30,076 nt of DNA from a virus: the IMG/VR virus record IMGVR_UViG_3300042691_029438, positions 1 to 30,076 of that record, one strand, 5' to 3'. The notes under the pieces were generated by a model, which had not been told where the DNA came from, made no database searches, and saw only the letters and a program-made list of their open reading frames with translations. The position numbers and the translations under genes are program-made. Shown piece after piece: positions 1-7,513 of this stretch. Within the stretch, counting starts at the first letter, position 1; every line of letters starts with the position of its first letter.

Positions 1-109
1 TTCTGGACAAGTAGGCACTGTCACTACTGTTGAACCGCAGGCTACGTTCAATCTCATAGCCACCTGCGGCGCTGCCGAGCAACAGAGCGTTAGCGCTTCC
101 GGGAATCAT
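1..109 (-). CDS. Fibre-like virion protein, N-terminal fragment
   Basis: Only the first 36 codons lie in the window; the gene continues past the left edge. The ATG at 107-109 shares one base with the TGA of the upstream gene (TGATG), the same coupling used by its neighbours, which supports the start. The translation begins MIPGSANALLLGSAAGG and goes on with a stretch containing ERSLRFNSSDSAYLSR. From memory, that stretch resembles the lead-in of LamG/concanavalin-like phage tail or fibre proteins, where it precedes a lectin-like domain. Its place as the last gene of a fibre cluster fits. The family call is an inference from a short fragment; the reading frame itself is firm. Confidence 0.6.
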   Translation of the reverse strand, partial: MIPGSANALLLGSAAGGYEIERSLRFNSSDSAYLSR

Positions 110-627
110 CAGCTCAGGTTGGTAATCAGGGTGGCGGTGATCTTGGTGCTGCTCTGCACCGCATAGGCCAGGCAATCCACAGCGCTCGCCGTGGTGGTCA
201 GTGTTGGCGCAGTACCACCAGTGAAGTCCCAGTAGCTGCTATAGCTCAAAACGCGAGAGCCCGAACCGTCCTGCGTGATCCAGATACAGCCCGACTGGCC
301 TGCGGTCAGGTTGGTCGGATTGCCCAGCGTTCTGTTGCCTCCGAGCGTCACGCTGAAGTGATTGCTATCTGCAAAATTTATCGCAATCGTCGCTGCATCT
401 GTAAGCGCCGTAACCTCTCCCCGCTGCCCAGCAGTCCAGGTCTGCGCTGTATCCAGGCCAGCGCCGTAGGGCAGAGTCGTGAGGACTCCCCCCTCAACCA
501 CGTAGATCTTGTTTTCGTCGGTGACGTAGCAGATCTCTCCTTCCTGCAGGTCCAGGATGCTGGCGTTGAGATTGCTGTACGTGCCTCGAGCAATCCGTAC
601 AGGAGTGCGTGTTGCGGGTGTAGGCAT
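109..627 (-). CDS. Putative tail fibre/appendage protein (172 aa)
   Basis: The ATG at 625-627 overlaps the TAA of the preceding gene by one base. The N-terminal 50 residues (GTYSNLNASILDLQEGEI, then CYVTDENKIYVVEGG) have the look of the short beta-rich motif found at the head of many phage fibre and receptor-binding proteins. The rest is Thr/Ser/Gly-rich with alternating hydrophobics, as in beta-helical or beta-sandwich fibre parts (GGNRTLGNPTNLTAGQSG resembles a motif common in phage appendage proteins). There are no catalytic motifs or transmembrane segments. It is translationally coupled on both sides in a fibre cluster. Virion appendage is the likely role; the precise part is unknown. Confidence 0.6.
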   Translation of the reverse strand: MPTPATRTPVRIARGTYSNLNASILDLQEGEICYVTDENKIYVVEGGVLTTLPYGAGLDTAQTWTAGQRGEVTALTDAATIAINFADSNHFSVTLGGNRTLGNPTNLTAGQSGCIWITQDGSGSRVLSYSSYWDFTGGTAPTLTTTASAVDCLAYAVQSSTKITATLITNLS

Positions 628-1520
628 TAGTTGAAGTCTCCGCCGTTGATCGTGTTACTTGCTGAGACAATGCTAGAGCCGTTTGCGAAATTACCTCCGT
701 CCACTACTGACACCGAGCTCGACGAAATCTGAATCGAGCCATTCCCGTTTGTGATAGTGATATTGCTCCCCGCTGTCAGCGCTGCCTTCGACAGGCCGCC
801 CGTCGACGTATTACCGATTAGGAGCTGGCCATCTGTATACGAAGTCTGGCCCGTCCCCCCATCCGCAACTGCCAGTGTGCCAGTAATGCCAGAAGCGCCT
901 AGGTCCACCGCCAGTTCGGTGGCCTCGATGACCAGGCCACCATTGGCCTTGAGGTCGACGCTGATTTGCTCGTTACCGCCAACGCTGCTAATGTCGATGC
1001 CGTCGCCGGCTGTGACTGGATTCTGAGTGGCCGCGATTGATATTGATCCATTGCCGGGCGTAATGGTGATATTGCTACCTGCCGTCAGGGAGGCTTTACT
1101 AAGGCCGCCTGTCGCGGAGTTACCAATAAGCAGTTGACCATCGGTGTAGGACGTCTGTCCGGTACCGCCGTCGCTCGGGGCAAGCGTCCCCGTAATGCTC
1201 CCGGCACCTAGGTCTACGGCTAGCTCAGTGCTCTCAATCACAAGGCCGCCGCCGGTCTTGAGATCGACGCTGACCACGTTGGCTGCGACGTCGATCCCGT
1301 CCCCTGCGATTACAGCATTGCCGCTGGCGAAGACATTAACGAAGGCCGTCCCATCGAACGCCTTAAGCGTACTGTTCGTCGTATCAAGCCATAGGTCGCC
1401 TTCCACGGCATTGGCGGGCTCCGTGGCAGAGCGCACCACATTTGCGGAATGGATGATCCGATCGAGATCCGGCAGCTCCTGCGGATACCCGTTAACTAAG
1501 ACCAGTGGATACCGTTGCAT
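627..1520 (-). CDS. Tail fibre protein with a duplicated ~100-aa block (297 aa)
   Basis: Residues 1-60 form a distinct N-terminal domain (MQRYPLVLVNGYPQELPDLD, later EGDLWLDTTNSTLKAFDG), a module often seen where fibres attach to the virion. Residues about 72-170 and 171-268 are two copies of one block. Both carry AGDGID, GGLVIE-TELAVDLGA, DGGTGQTSYTDGQLLIGN and LTAGSNITIT. The DGGTG-TSYTDGQLLIGN motif is very common in phage tail fibres. The C-terminus is Ser/Asn/Gly-rich. The ATG at 1518-1520 overlaps the upstream TGA by one base. The role as a trimeric fibre shaft is inferred from the repeat; receptor specificity probably lies in the downstream proteins. Confidence 0.75.
   Translation of the reverse strand: MQRYPLVLVNGYPQELPDLDRIIHSANVVRSATEPANAVEGDLWLDTTNSTLKAFDGTAFVNVFASGNAVIAGDGIDVAANVVSVDLKTGGGLVIESTELAVDLGAGSITGTLAPSDGGTGQTSYTDGQLLIGNSATGGLSKASLTAGSNITITPGNGSISIAATQNPVTAGDGIDISSVGGNEQISVDLKANGGLVIEATELAVDLGASGITGTLAVADGGTGQTSYTDGQLLIGNTSTGGLSKAALTAGSNITITNGNGSIQISSSSVSVVDGGNFANGSSIVSASNTINGGDFN
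717..1307 (-). repeat. Tandem duplication inside the fibre gene
   Basis: Two direct units of roughly 295 bases (about 1011-1307 and 717-1010) encode near-identical protein blocks but differ at many synonymous positions. The duplication is therefore not very recent and is maintained at the protein level. Confidence 0.7.
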
Positions 1521-2080
1521 CAGTTCAAGAACAATGGTGTCTGAGGCTGGACATCAATCTCAGTCGGCGACAGCGCTTGACCGACCATCGTCAGATACAC
1601 ACCGCCGCCTACGGGCGCCGTGGAGCCGTATCCGCCGCTTAGACCCAGAAAGTAATCGGCTCCGGTACTGAGCCCCGTCAGCCCCGACACTTTGCCTCGG
1701 CAAACAACGACAACCGACCCCGATGCTGCTGCAGCTTCTCGAGCTATTCCTAAAACATTGGCCTCCGCGCGCGTCCCGGTGTTCGAGGCCTTGTACACCA
1801 GGCCATCGACACCCATATACACCGCATCCCCAGGCTGCAGCGTCTCGCCTGCGGTCACTGGCAAGAACGCGGCTACCCCCGCCGAACCTCCCGTGCTGAT
1901 TGCGCTTCTCAAGTCCAGCAACGCCTGGATTACCCCAGCGGTATTGCTCGGATATGCCACGACAGCTCCTCCTGCTGCGACGATGCAAGCGGTGATAGCA
2001 GCAATAATGCCGGCCGTATTCTCCGCAAATCGCTCCTGGTACAACGGAGCGACTGATGGATTTAGAGGCTCTGTTGTCAC
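1520..2080 (-). CDS. Putative virion structural protein (186 aa)
   Basis: The protein starts at GTG (2078-2080) with AAGGG about eight bases upstream. Residues 1-70 are Ala-rich and helical (ENTAGIIAAITACIVAAGGA and NTAGVIQALLDLRSAIS). Residues 75-186 look beta-rich and include LPVTAGETLQPGDAVYMG, LGIAREAAAASGSVVVVCRG and a Gly-rich loop. The phrase 'GD-VY...A.NVLGIA.EAAAAG..V.V...G' is typical of small capsid or appendage decoration domains in phages, as far as I can recall. The stop overlaps the ATG of the duplicated fibre gene, so the products are probably made together. Structural role likely; exact position in the particle unknown. Confidence 0.55.
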   Translation of the reverse strand: MTTEPLNPSVAPLYQERFAENTAGIIAAITACIVAAGGAVVAYPSNTAGVIQALLDLRSAISTGGSAGVAAFLPVTAGETLQPGDAVYMGVDGLVYKASNTGTRAEANVLGIAREAAAASGSVVVVCRGKVSGLTGLSTGADYFLGLSGGYGSTAPVGGGVYLTMVGQALSPTEIDVQPQTPLFLN

Positions 2081-2118
2081 GTTAATACCCTTGCCCCAAG
2101 TGAATTCTAAGTTCCCGC

Positions 2119-3537
2119 TTAGGGAACAATGACAGGCGCCCCGGCGGTGCCCGCTTCGACGCGTTCAATAAATGGATAGGAGGTTGCGCCTACGGTGACT
2201 GCCGATTCAAATTGGCCACTTGACGCGTTAAATATCCGAATCTGCTGAGACCCTCGCCGTAGCCACCAGTCGTTTTGCCTGCACCAAATCGCGAGCGGTT
2301 CTTCCCCGTCGTTCCAGAGCAGTGGACGGGGGTCCGGGCGAATGGCGTCTCGGACGTCAGAGCCCGGAAATAGCTCCAGCCCGACCACCTCGGCCAGTGA
2401 CATCGCATAACGGTCGTAGTTCATCTGCCGCAACGCGAAGTATTCACCGGCGATCCGAGCGCTGTAGCGTCCTTCCGACGCCCCGGCCAGCTCGAGGATG
2501 TCTCGTTCTTCCTGCGTTGGATAGTCCGACGGCTCGTACCACGGAATACCGCATTGCCAGCGCAGGGCATGCATGTGCTTGCACTCACGGCGCTGATCAA
2601 TCCGGAATGGCAGTGTCCTCCATTGGCGGTAGTACCCCGCGCCCTGTCTCTCCCATGGCGCCCGCACCGTGCGGTTTGCATTCGGCAGCGGGAACTCGCG
2701 CATCGCGGCGGTCCCACCCGCCTCTTCCGGGTACTCCAGGTTGGCAAGCGCTCCGCCTAGGTGATCCGGGCAGCAGCAGAACATCTTGAATGAGGAGCAC
2801 AAGTGTCGACCACTCGCCGTGTTCCAACTCAACGGAGCGCTTGGGTCGTACCCCAGAGCCTGCCAGTACACCCTCCCATTGCGCTCAATACGCCCTTGCG
2901 GCTTGGATAGATCAAAGACCAATGTCATTGATCCGGGATTTGCCGCGATCAGTGTCAGAGCAATGCTCCCGACAGGGCGAGGAATCAAGTCATCCGGATA
3001 ACTCGGGCCGGAAGCACTGTCCTCGAACTGGTCTCCGATGAACACCGAGAAGATCCCGACCTGAGCAGGCGTCAGGACACCTGTCACGTCATACGTCAAC
3101 GTGTGGTTATTCGGATCGGGATCCGATGTATTCAGCGATATCGCAGCAGCAGCAAGCGGTTGCGGAAACATAATGCTCCCGCGGGTCCTCATCGCCGCAT
3201 ACCAAGCTCTCTCCGGACTGGTGCCGCTAGGGAAGACCGTGACAATGTCCTTCGATGTGCCGTCAACAGCCCCGGTAACGAACCTGGCCAGGCTGTAAAT
3301 CTGATAATCCGCCCAGCTTCGCCCGTTACCGAAGTAGTACTCCTGCCCCAGTTTCCAGCGTCTGTAATCAGACTCTCGGTTGTATGCCTCGATCACGGAC
3401 GGGAACGTGACCGAGCCGTATTCACCCAGTCCGTTGCCTTTCGACGGATAGACGCCGTTCGCCGTCTTGCGCATTGGCTTGGACACGGGGCTCAATCCGA
3501 AGCCCTGATCCATTCGCGCGCCCAGGCGTTTAGGCAT
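2119..3537 (-). CDS. Cys/His-rich virion-cluster protein with a SWIM-like signature (472 aa)
   Basis: The ATG at 3535-3537 overlaps the TAA of the upstream gene by one base. The N-terminal 240 residues are mixed alpha/beta with no motif I recognise. Residues 237-258 read SWNTASGRHLC...CCCPDH, with Cys247, Cys254-256 and His259. After about 60 residues comes CKHMHALRWQC (Cys319, His321, His323, Cys329). Spacing C-x-C...C-x-H, with SW-x-x-x-S-G before it and 'CKHxxAL' after it, is the layout of a SWIM zinc-binding domain, but the gap between the two halves is longer than usual. It lies between a coiled-coil protein and small appendage proteins, so a virion or assembly role is likely. A metal-stabilised structural fold is the alternative to nucleic-acid binding. 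Confidence 0.6.
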   Translation of the reverse strand: MPKRLGARMDQGFGLSPVSKPMRKTANGVYPSKGNGLGEYGSVTFPSVIEAYNRESDYRRWKLGQEYYFGNGRSWADYQIYSLARFVTGAVDGTSKDIVTVFPSGTSPERAWYAAMRTRGSIMFPQPLAAAAISLNTSDPDPNNHTLTYDVTGVLTPAQVGIFSVFIGDQFEDSASGPSYPDDLIPRPVGSIALTLIAANPGSMTLVFDLSKPQGRIERNGRVYWQALGYDPSAPLSWNTASGRHLCSSFKMFCCCPDHLGGALANLEYPEEAGGTAAMREFPLPNANRTVRAPWERQGAGYYRQWRTLPFRIDQRRECKHMHALRWQCGIPWYEPSDYPTQEERDILELAGASEGRYSARIAGEYFALRQMNYDRYAMSLAEVVGLELFPGSDVRDAIRPDPRPLLWNDGEEPLAIWCRQNDWWLRRGSQQIRIFNASSGQFESAVTVGATSYPFIERVEAGTAGAPVIVP

Positions 3538-4790
3538 TACCCGCCAAATCGCCGTGAGTAGTAGTTAGAGGCGGGGCCGCCGCCGCCGCTCAACCTGCTG
3601 GAGCCGCCGTTACCGGAATCTTCCGACGCGTAGCTTCCAGCGATCATCGAACCACTGCCGCCTCCGCGCCCAGCTCTGCCGCTTTGGTAGGAGGAGCCCC
3701 CAGATGCGAGACCGTAGCTGCTGAACACACTGCTCCCGCGCCCGGAACCGCCACTACGGAGCGTTTGCAGTTCGTACTCGTTAGAACCGCCGCCTGATCC
3801 ACCCATGGCGAGCAGCTCGTCAAGCTGCTTCTGGTAGCCAGACAATGTCTCCTCTAACTGCTTCTTGTAACTCTCGTCGACATCGCTACCTTTGTTTTGG
3901 TATTCAGCTAGCCGACTATTGAAGTCTGACTCTAGCTGGCTGTATCGCGTATTGAATTCCTCCGACATCCGACTATTCGCGTCCTGGAGACCGCCGATCG
4001 TCCCCTCCAGATCTCCGATCGTGTCCTCGTAGCCCGAGACTGCATCGTCTAGGCGTCCCTGCCAGTCTTCGTCCAAGCCATCAAAACGACTTGTCAGGTC
4101 ATCGAAAGACGTCTTCAGTCCTCCGAGCTCTGTATCTTTACCGCTCAGTGAATCGTTCAAGGTCTTGATCTGATCCTTGAGCTTATTGATCCTGTCTTTC
4201 TGCTTGTCGTTATTGTTATTGCCGTTGCCACCTGTCTTGCTGGCAGTATTCTTCTTGCCCCCAGTCAACACGGATTCATTGTTGGTCTTGCTCGTACCCG
4301 CATTCTTCCCACTGCCCTTGATCTGATCCTTGACCTGTGTGGCCATTTGATCAGCCTTTTTCTGCGCCGCGGGGGTCTTGCCTGGCTGATTGCCGGATCC
4401 GCTGCCCTTCGTTTCCGTGTATTGAGCGGCCCTAGCTACGGCATTTGCGGCAGCCTTGCTCCCTGCCGATTGCCCCTTAGTCGGGGTGGAATTTACTTTC
4501 TGCGGCGATACGCTTGCGACTGGGCGCGTCGCGGTGGCTGCCGTTGGGTTCTTGGCAGGTGCCGCACTCTTATTGGCAGCCTTCGCCGGAGCCTGGTTAG
4601 GCCTCGGAGCTGGAGCTGGGTTGGGCCGCGGGGCTGGGGCGGGATTAGGCCTCGGAGCCGGAGCTGGGGCGGGATTAGGTCTCGGAGCCGGAGCTGGATT
4701 CGGCCTGGGAGCCGGAGCCGGAGCAGGACGCGGCGCAGGCGCAGGCGCAGGAGCCGGTGCCGATTTGCCGCCGCCGCCTTTTTTCGCCAT
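3537..4790 (-). CDS. Pro/Ala-repeat, coiled-coil structural protein (417 aa)
   Basis: The protein has three compositional zones. Residues about 1-75 start with MAKKGGGGKS and run into APAP/PRPNPAPAP repeats, a rigid extended tail. Residues 76-190 are Lys/Thr/Ala/Gly-rich and disordered, and residues about 190-335 form a predicted coiled coil (INKLKDQIKTLNDSL, GLKTSFDDLTSRF, QLESDFNSRLAEY). Residues 336-417 are Gly/Ser/Tyr-rich. There is no enzyme motif. It sits between a small virion protein and the SWIM-like protein in a run of coupled genes. A trimeric fibre, spike or neck component is possible; the order is unusual enough that I give no specific name. Confidence 0.6.
   Translation of the reverse strand: MAKKGGGGKSAPAPAPAPAPRPAPAPAPRPNPAPAPRPNPAPAPAPRPNPAPAPRPNPAPAPRPNQAPAKAANKSAAPAKNPTAATATRPVASVSPQKVNSTPTKGQSAGSKAAANAVARAAQYTETKGSGSGNQPGKTPAAQKKADQMATQVKDQIKGSGKNAGTSKTNNESVLTGGKKNTASKTGGNGNNNNDKQKDRINKLKDQIKTLNDSLSGKDTELGGLKTSFDDLTSRFDGLDEDWQGRLDDAVSGYEDTIGDLEGTIGGLQDANSRMSEEFNTRYSQLESDFNSRLAEYQNKGSDVDESYKKQLEETLSGYQKQLDELLAMGGSGGGSNEYELQTLRSGGSGRGSSVFSSYGLASGGSSYQSGRAGRGGGSGSMIAGSYASEDSGNGGSSRLSGGGGPASNYYSRRFGG
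4601..4756. repeat. GC-rich Pro/Ala-coding microsatellite-like repeat
   Basis: Imperfect direct repeats such as CTCGGAGCCGGAGCTGG and GGGCGGGATTAG recur several times. On the minus strand they encode the PAPAPRPNPAP tract at the N-terminus of the coiled-coil protein. Such repeats can change length by slippage. Confidence 0.75.
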
Positions 4791-4792
4791 GA

Positions 4793-5329
4793 CTAGAAGA
4801 AGCCGCCCTGAGCGAACACGTGGACACGGGTCGACGCGCTAGGCGCCGTCAGCACGGTGTTCACTCCGACATAGATCAGCGCACCGGAGGGCACATATAG
4901 ACCTGTGTTTTTCTTGTCGGTTTCCGATGCGAAGGTCGTCGTGGTCGCCGCAGGCCCCGCCAGGTTGGGTACCGGGACACACAGCGGCGGAAGCGAGATA
5001 TTGGTGCGCTGACCTGCTGAGCTCGAGGCAATTGCCGCGCTGGCAACGCAGGCCGTGTTGCTCGTATTGATCCCGTTAGCAGATGTTGCCACGCTCAGGA
5101 ACACCAACACCGTTGACGCTGTGGTGCTGGCCTCGTTGGCGACAATCGAGATGCTGTCAATGATGCCGCCATCATTGGACGAACAGTCCACCAGTAGCAC
5201 GCAACCACCACCGCTGACGGTATTGAAGTTGGTTGCCGTGCCGAGGCAGGCCGTGCCGCCAATCGTTGCGAATGAATGCAACGGCCGGTCGACCAGCAGT
5301 GGCATCTTATTGCTGGACGTCGTTGCCAC
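4793..5329 (-). CDS. Small beta-rich virion protein (178 aa)
   Basis: The start is GTG at 5327-5329, preceded by GAGG about seven bases upstream; the next gene starts two bases after the stop. The sequence is Thr/Ser/Ala-rich with alternating hydrophobic residues (GGGCVLLVDCSSNDGGIID, ASTVLVFLSVATSANG, GALIYVGVNTVL). It ends in VHVFAQGGFF. Five cysteines are present, unusual for such a small structural protein. It has no signal peptide or membrane segment. It looks like a compact beta-sandwich capsid or tail decoration protein. It is the first gene after a 68-base gap that has a candidate promoter, so it may head the appendage transcription unit. Confidence 0.55.
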   Translation of the reverse strand: MATTSSNKMPLLVDRPLHSFATIGGTACLGTATNFNTVSGGGCVLLVDCSSNDGGIIDSISIVANEASTTASTVLVFLSVATSANGINTSNTACVASAAIASSSAGQRTNISLPPLCVPVPNLAGPAATTTTFASETDKKNTGLYVPSGALIYVGVNTVLTAPSASTRVHVFAQGGFF

Positions 5330-5397
5330 TTACGGCCTCTCTAGTCTTCTCAGATTGTATCCAGAAATAGACTGTGGCGTTCTTAACGCAAGATGCT
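5330..5397 (-). promoter_or_regulatory. Candidate promoter upstream of the appendage cluster
   Basis: In this gene-free gap the minus strand carries TACAAT (complement of 5354-5359), one base from the -10 consensus, about 25 bases before the GTG at 5329. No good -35 hexamer is visible. A small inverted repeat GCGTT-CTT-AACGC lies just upstream. Weak call based on one hexamer and position. Confidence 0.3.
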
Positions 5398-5850
5398 TCA
5401 GTTCATTGGTTCATTGCGGCGGGGGGCGCCGCCTACTCCAAACCGAGTACCCCGCGCCTTACGCGGGCCTTGAATCGGACCATCGCCCGGAGCACTGCCC
5501 CAGCCGATATGGCTTTGCACCTCCGCATCGTCCGTCGCACCGCCCCCTTCAGCGAAGGCGCCCCACTGGTCAGGCCGGGTGAACTGTGGCGCCTCCTCGG
5601 TCGCATAGCGTTCACCATCGCCATAGGGATTGCGACTATGAACGACATTGCCTTCCGAGATAAACGACTTTGCGTTCTGCGGATTATTTGGCACCGTGCC
5701 GCGAGCGTCCGCAAAGAACTGCTTGGCCTCCTTGTGACCCTCCTTGTTGAGGTACCACTCGTTAAAGCGTGTGCTCCGCTTGGGCCCTTGCCGATACTTC
5801 CGATCGGCAAGCCCCTCGCCACCTGGCTGCTTTTCTTTGCGGCGCTTCAT
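5398..5850 (-). CDS. Hydrophilic unknown protein (150 aa)
   Basis: The start ATG (5848-5850) has a strong ribosome site, TAAGGAG, six bases upstream. The protein begins with a basic stretch (MKRRKEKQPGGEGLADRKYR) and is rich in Gly, Pro, Asn, Arg and Glu throughout, with no hydrophobic core segment, so it is probably extended or disordered. NEWYLNKEGHKEAKQFFADA is the only stretch that looks helical. It follows the 375-residue protein with only nine bases between, in the head-to-tail part of the cluster. I do not recognise the family; a minor capsid or assembly role is inferred only from context. Confidence 0.55.
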   Translation of the reverse strand: MKRRKEKQPGGEGLADRKYRQGPKRSTRFNEWYLNKEGHKEAKQFFADARGTVPNNPQNAKSFISEGNVVHSRNPYGDGERYATEEAPQFTRPDQWGAFAEGGGATDDAEVQSHIGWGSAPGDGPIQGPRKARGTRFGVGGAPRRNEPMN

Positions 5851-5859
5851 GATGACTCC

Positions 5860-6987
5860 TTAGAAAAGGCCTTGACCTTGATAGCCGCCCACAGTCGGGA
5901 GTCCCGCTAGTTCGTTGCGGTTGCGCCAGATTTTTGCGTTCACCAGCTTCGTGAACTCATCCGCTCCTTCCGGCATGTTGAATTCACCAACAGCCCCTGC
6001 GGGGAGCTGGTAGCCCGTGGTCGCAGCGCTCTGGGGCTGCATGTTGAACGCGCCTTCGCCTGCGCCAGTGCTCTTGGCTTGAGGCACGATTGCCTGCAGT
6101 TCGGCCATCTTGCCTCGATTCACCCCGGCAACCATCCCCGGCTCGTTCCCGACGGTGACACCAGGAGCCACAGGCGCGCCGTCGTAAAGGGCGTACTTGG
6201 CATTCATCAACGCCTGCTCGCCCACTGTCGGCTTCACCTGATCAACCGTTGGGGCAGAGGGCACCCCGCCGCCCATGGTTGGCTGACCAGCGGGGAACTT
6301 CTTCATGTACTCGCGCAGGGCCATGCCCTTGTTCGCCCGCGCCCACTCAGCCATGGCGCCGGTGTAACCCATGCCCTGGATGATCTCGTCGATCGAGCCT
6401 TCGCCAAGGGCCCGCTGCGCGGCGTAGTAGCCAGCCAGGTTGTCGCCCTTGTATTTGTCCTGCAGGGCGAGATCTTTCATCGCCTTGCCCTGCTCGGTAT
6501 TCCAGTACTCCTTGGAGGCGTACTGCTGCATCATGCGGCGCTGCTCGGACTCCCGGGCACGCGCAGCAGGATCTCCGTAAGAGTCAGGACGCCGCAGACC
6601 AGGGGCGACAGGCGGCGGCGCCTGATCTTTGGATGGGTCGATGGTCGGCGGGGCGGAACCCTCCCCCATCTGCGCTTTCCAGATGGCGTTTTGCTTTTCG
6701 CCTACGCTGATCGCCAGGTCAGCCTCGGCCTTGAGCCTGGCCTGCTTCGCCAGCTCTTTATCCATCCAGCCCCCGTAGCCAGGGATCCAGCCCAAGTACT
6801 GTTTACCGAGCTGCGCTTGCTGGGCAAGTGCGGACGCGTTCTGACTCAGAATTCTCTGACGCGCTAATTCTGCCTCGGTCTCTCGCCTGCTGGTGCGTGT
6901 CCGTGAAGCCGCTAGCGCGTCATTGTAATTCTTGTGCGCCTTCCCCTGATCATCGACGTATCGACCGTCCGGCAGTTTGTAGCCCAT
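5860..6987 (-). CDS. Unknown virion-cluster protein (375 aa)
   Basis: The start ATG (6985-6987) has GGAGGT seven bases upstream, one of the best ribosome sites in the window. The N-terminus, MGYKLPDGRYVDDQGKAH, is followed by a basic helical stretch to about residue 110. A Pro-rich linker (APPPVAPGLRRPD) comes next, then a helical middle (EYWNTEQGKAMKDLALQDKY, RALGEGSIDEIIQGMG). The C-terminus is Gly/Pro/Ala-rich and ends in GYQGQGLF. There are no cysteines, membrane segments or catalytic motifs. Lying between capsid genes and appendage genes, it may be a minor head or neck protein; the function is unknown. Confidence 0.55.
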   Translation of the reverse strand: MGYKLPDGRYVDDQGKAHKNYNDALAASRTRTSRRETEAELARQRILSQNASALAQQAQLGKQYLGWIPGYGGWMDKELAKQARLKAEADLAISVGEKQNAIWKAQMGEGSAPPTIDPSKDQAPPPVAPGLRRPDSYGDPAARARESEQRRMMQQYASKEYWNTEQGKAMKDLALQDKYKGDNLAGYYAAQRALGEGSIDEIIQGMGYTGAMAEWARANKGMALREYMKKFPAGQPTMGGGVPSAPTVDQVKPTVGEQALMNAKYALYDGAPVAPGVTVGNEPGMVAGVNRGKMAELQAIVPQAKSTGAGEGAFNMQPQSAATTGYQLPAGAVGEFNMPEGADEFTKLVNAKIWRNRNELAGLPTVGGYQGQGLF

Positions 6988-6990
6988 TGT

Positions 6991-7476
6991 CTACCTCCAG
7001 CTGATTGAGCCTGTTGCCTGGGCGATGCGCGTGCCCACGGCGGTGTCTGCTGGCCCCGGGATGGCCATGATGAATTCAGCGCCGGCACGCTCAAAGGCGT
7101 AACGGCGAACCTCGTCGCGGCGATAGTTCGCCACATACAAGGTCTCAGCCAGGCGATCAACCTCCCGCAGGTAGACCTCCCGGTAGTCGCGATCAGCCTT
7201 CAGCGGATCAGACGAATAGATCGCACGATCCGTATCGCCTGTAATTCGCTCGATCCGGCTGGGCTGGGGCTGATCTTCAACACGGAAGATCTGCGAGACC
7301 TTGTACGCCTTGTCACAGCGATCAAGGTGCTCGAGTACCCGCGCGTAGAAGTAGCTATCAGGCACCCGCGCCATAGCCTCCTCCAATCTGGCGACATCGC
7401 CAGCGGGGAGGTTGGCACCTACGTTGTAGCCCAGGTGAAACCTGCAGCGACTTTTGTCGTAGTTGTTAAGTTCCAG
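6991..7476 (-). CDS. Head-completion-like small protein, probable CTG start (161 aa)
   Basis: The frame is open from a TGA at 7483-7485. The first 30 residues (ELNNYDKSRCRFHLGYNVGA, then NLPAGDVARLEEAMARVPD) resemble the N-terminus of small phage head-tail proteins (YDKSR-R-HLGYN..A.IPAGD-ARLEEA...IPD). They are therefore very probably coding, although they contain no ATG, GTG or TTG before 7386. CTG at 7474-7476, with GAGG four bases upstream, is the best start. Starting at TTG 7384-7386 or ATG 7372-7374 would cut off this segment. The rest is helical and charged (REVYLREVDRLAETLYVANY). The role as a connector or completion protein is inferred from position beside capsid genes. Confidence 0.6.
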   Translation of the reverse strand: MELNNYDKSRCRFHLGYNVGANLPAGDVARLEEAMARVPDSYFYARVLEHLDRCDKAYKVSQIFRVEDQPQPSRIERITGDTDRAIYSSDPLKADRDYREVYLREVDRLAETLYVANYRRDEVRRYAFERAGAEFIMAIPGPADTAVGTRIAQATGSISWR

Positions 7477-7482
7477 GGAACC

Positions 7483-7503
7483 TCAACGCGACCTGGGCCT
7501 CAT
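7483..7503 (-). other. In-frame six-codon mini-ORF before the CTG start
   Basis: ATG AGG CCC AGG TCG CGT TGA lies in the same frame as the gene that follows and ends six bases before the proposed CTG start. It could couple translation of the next gene by re-initiation, or be a former start cut off by a nonsense mutation. Confidence 0.4.
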
Positions 7504-7513
7504 TCTAAGAAGC

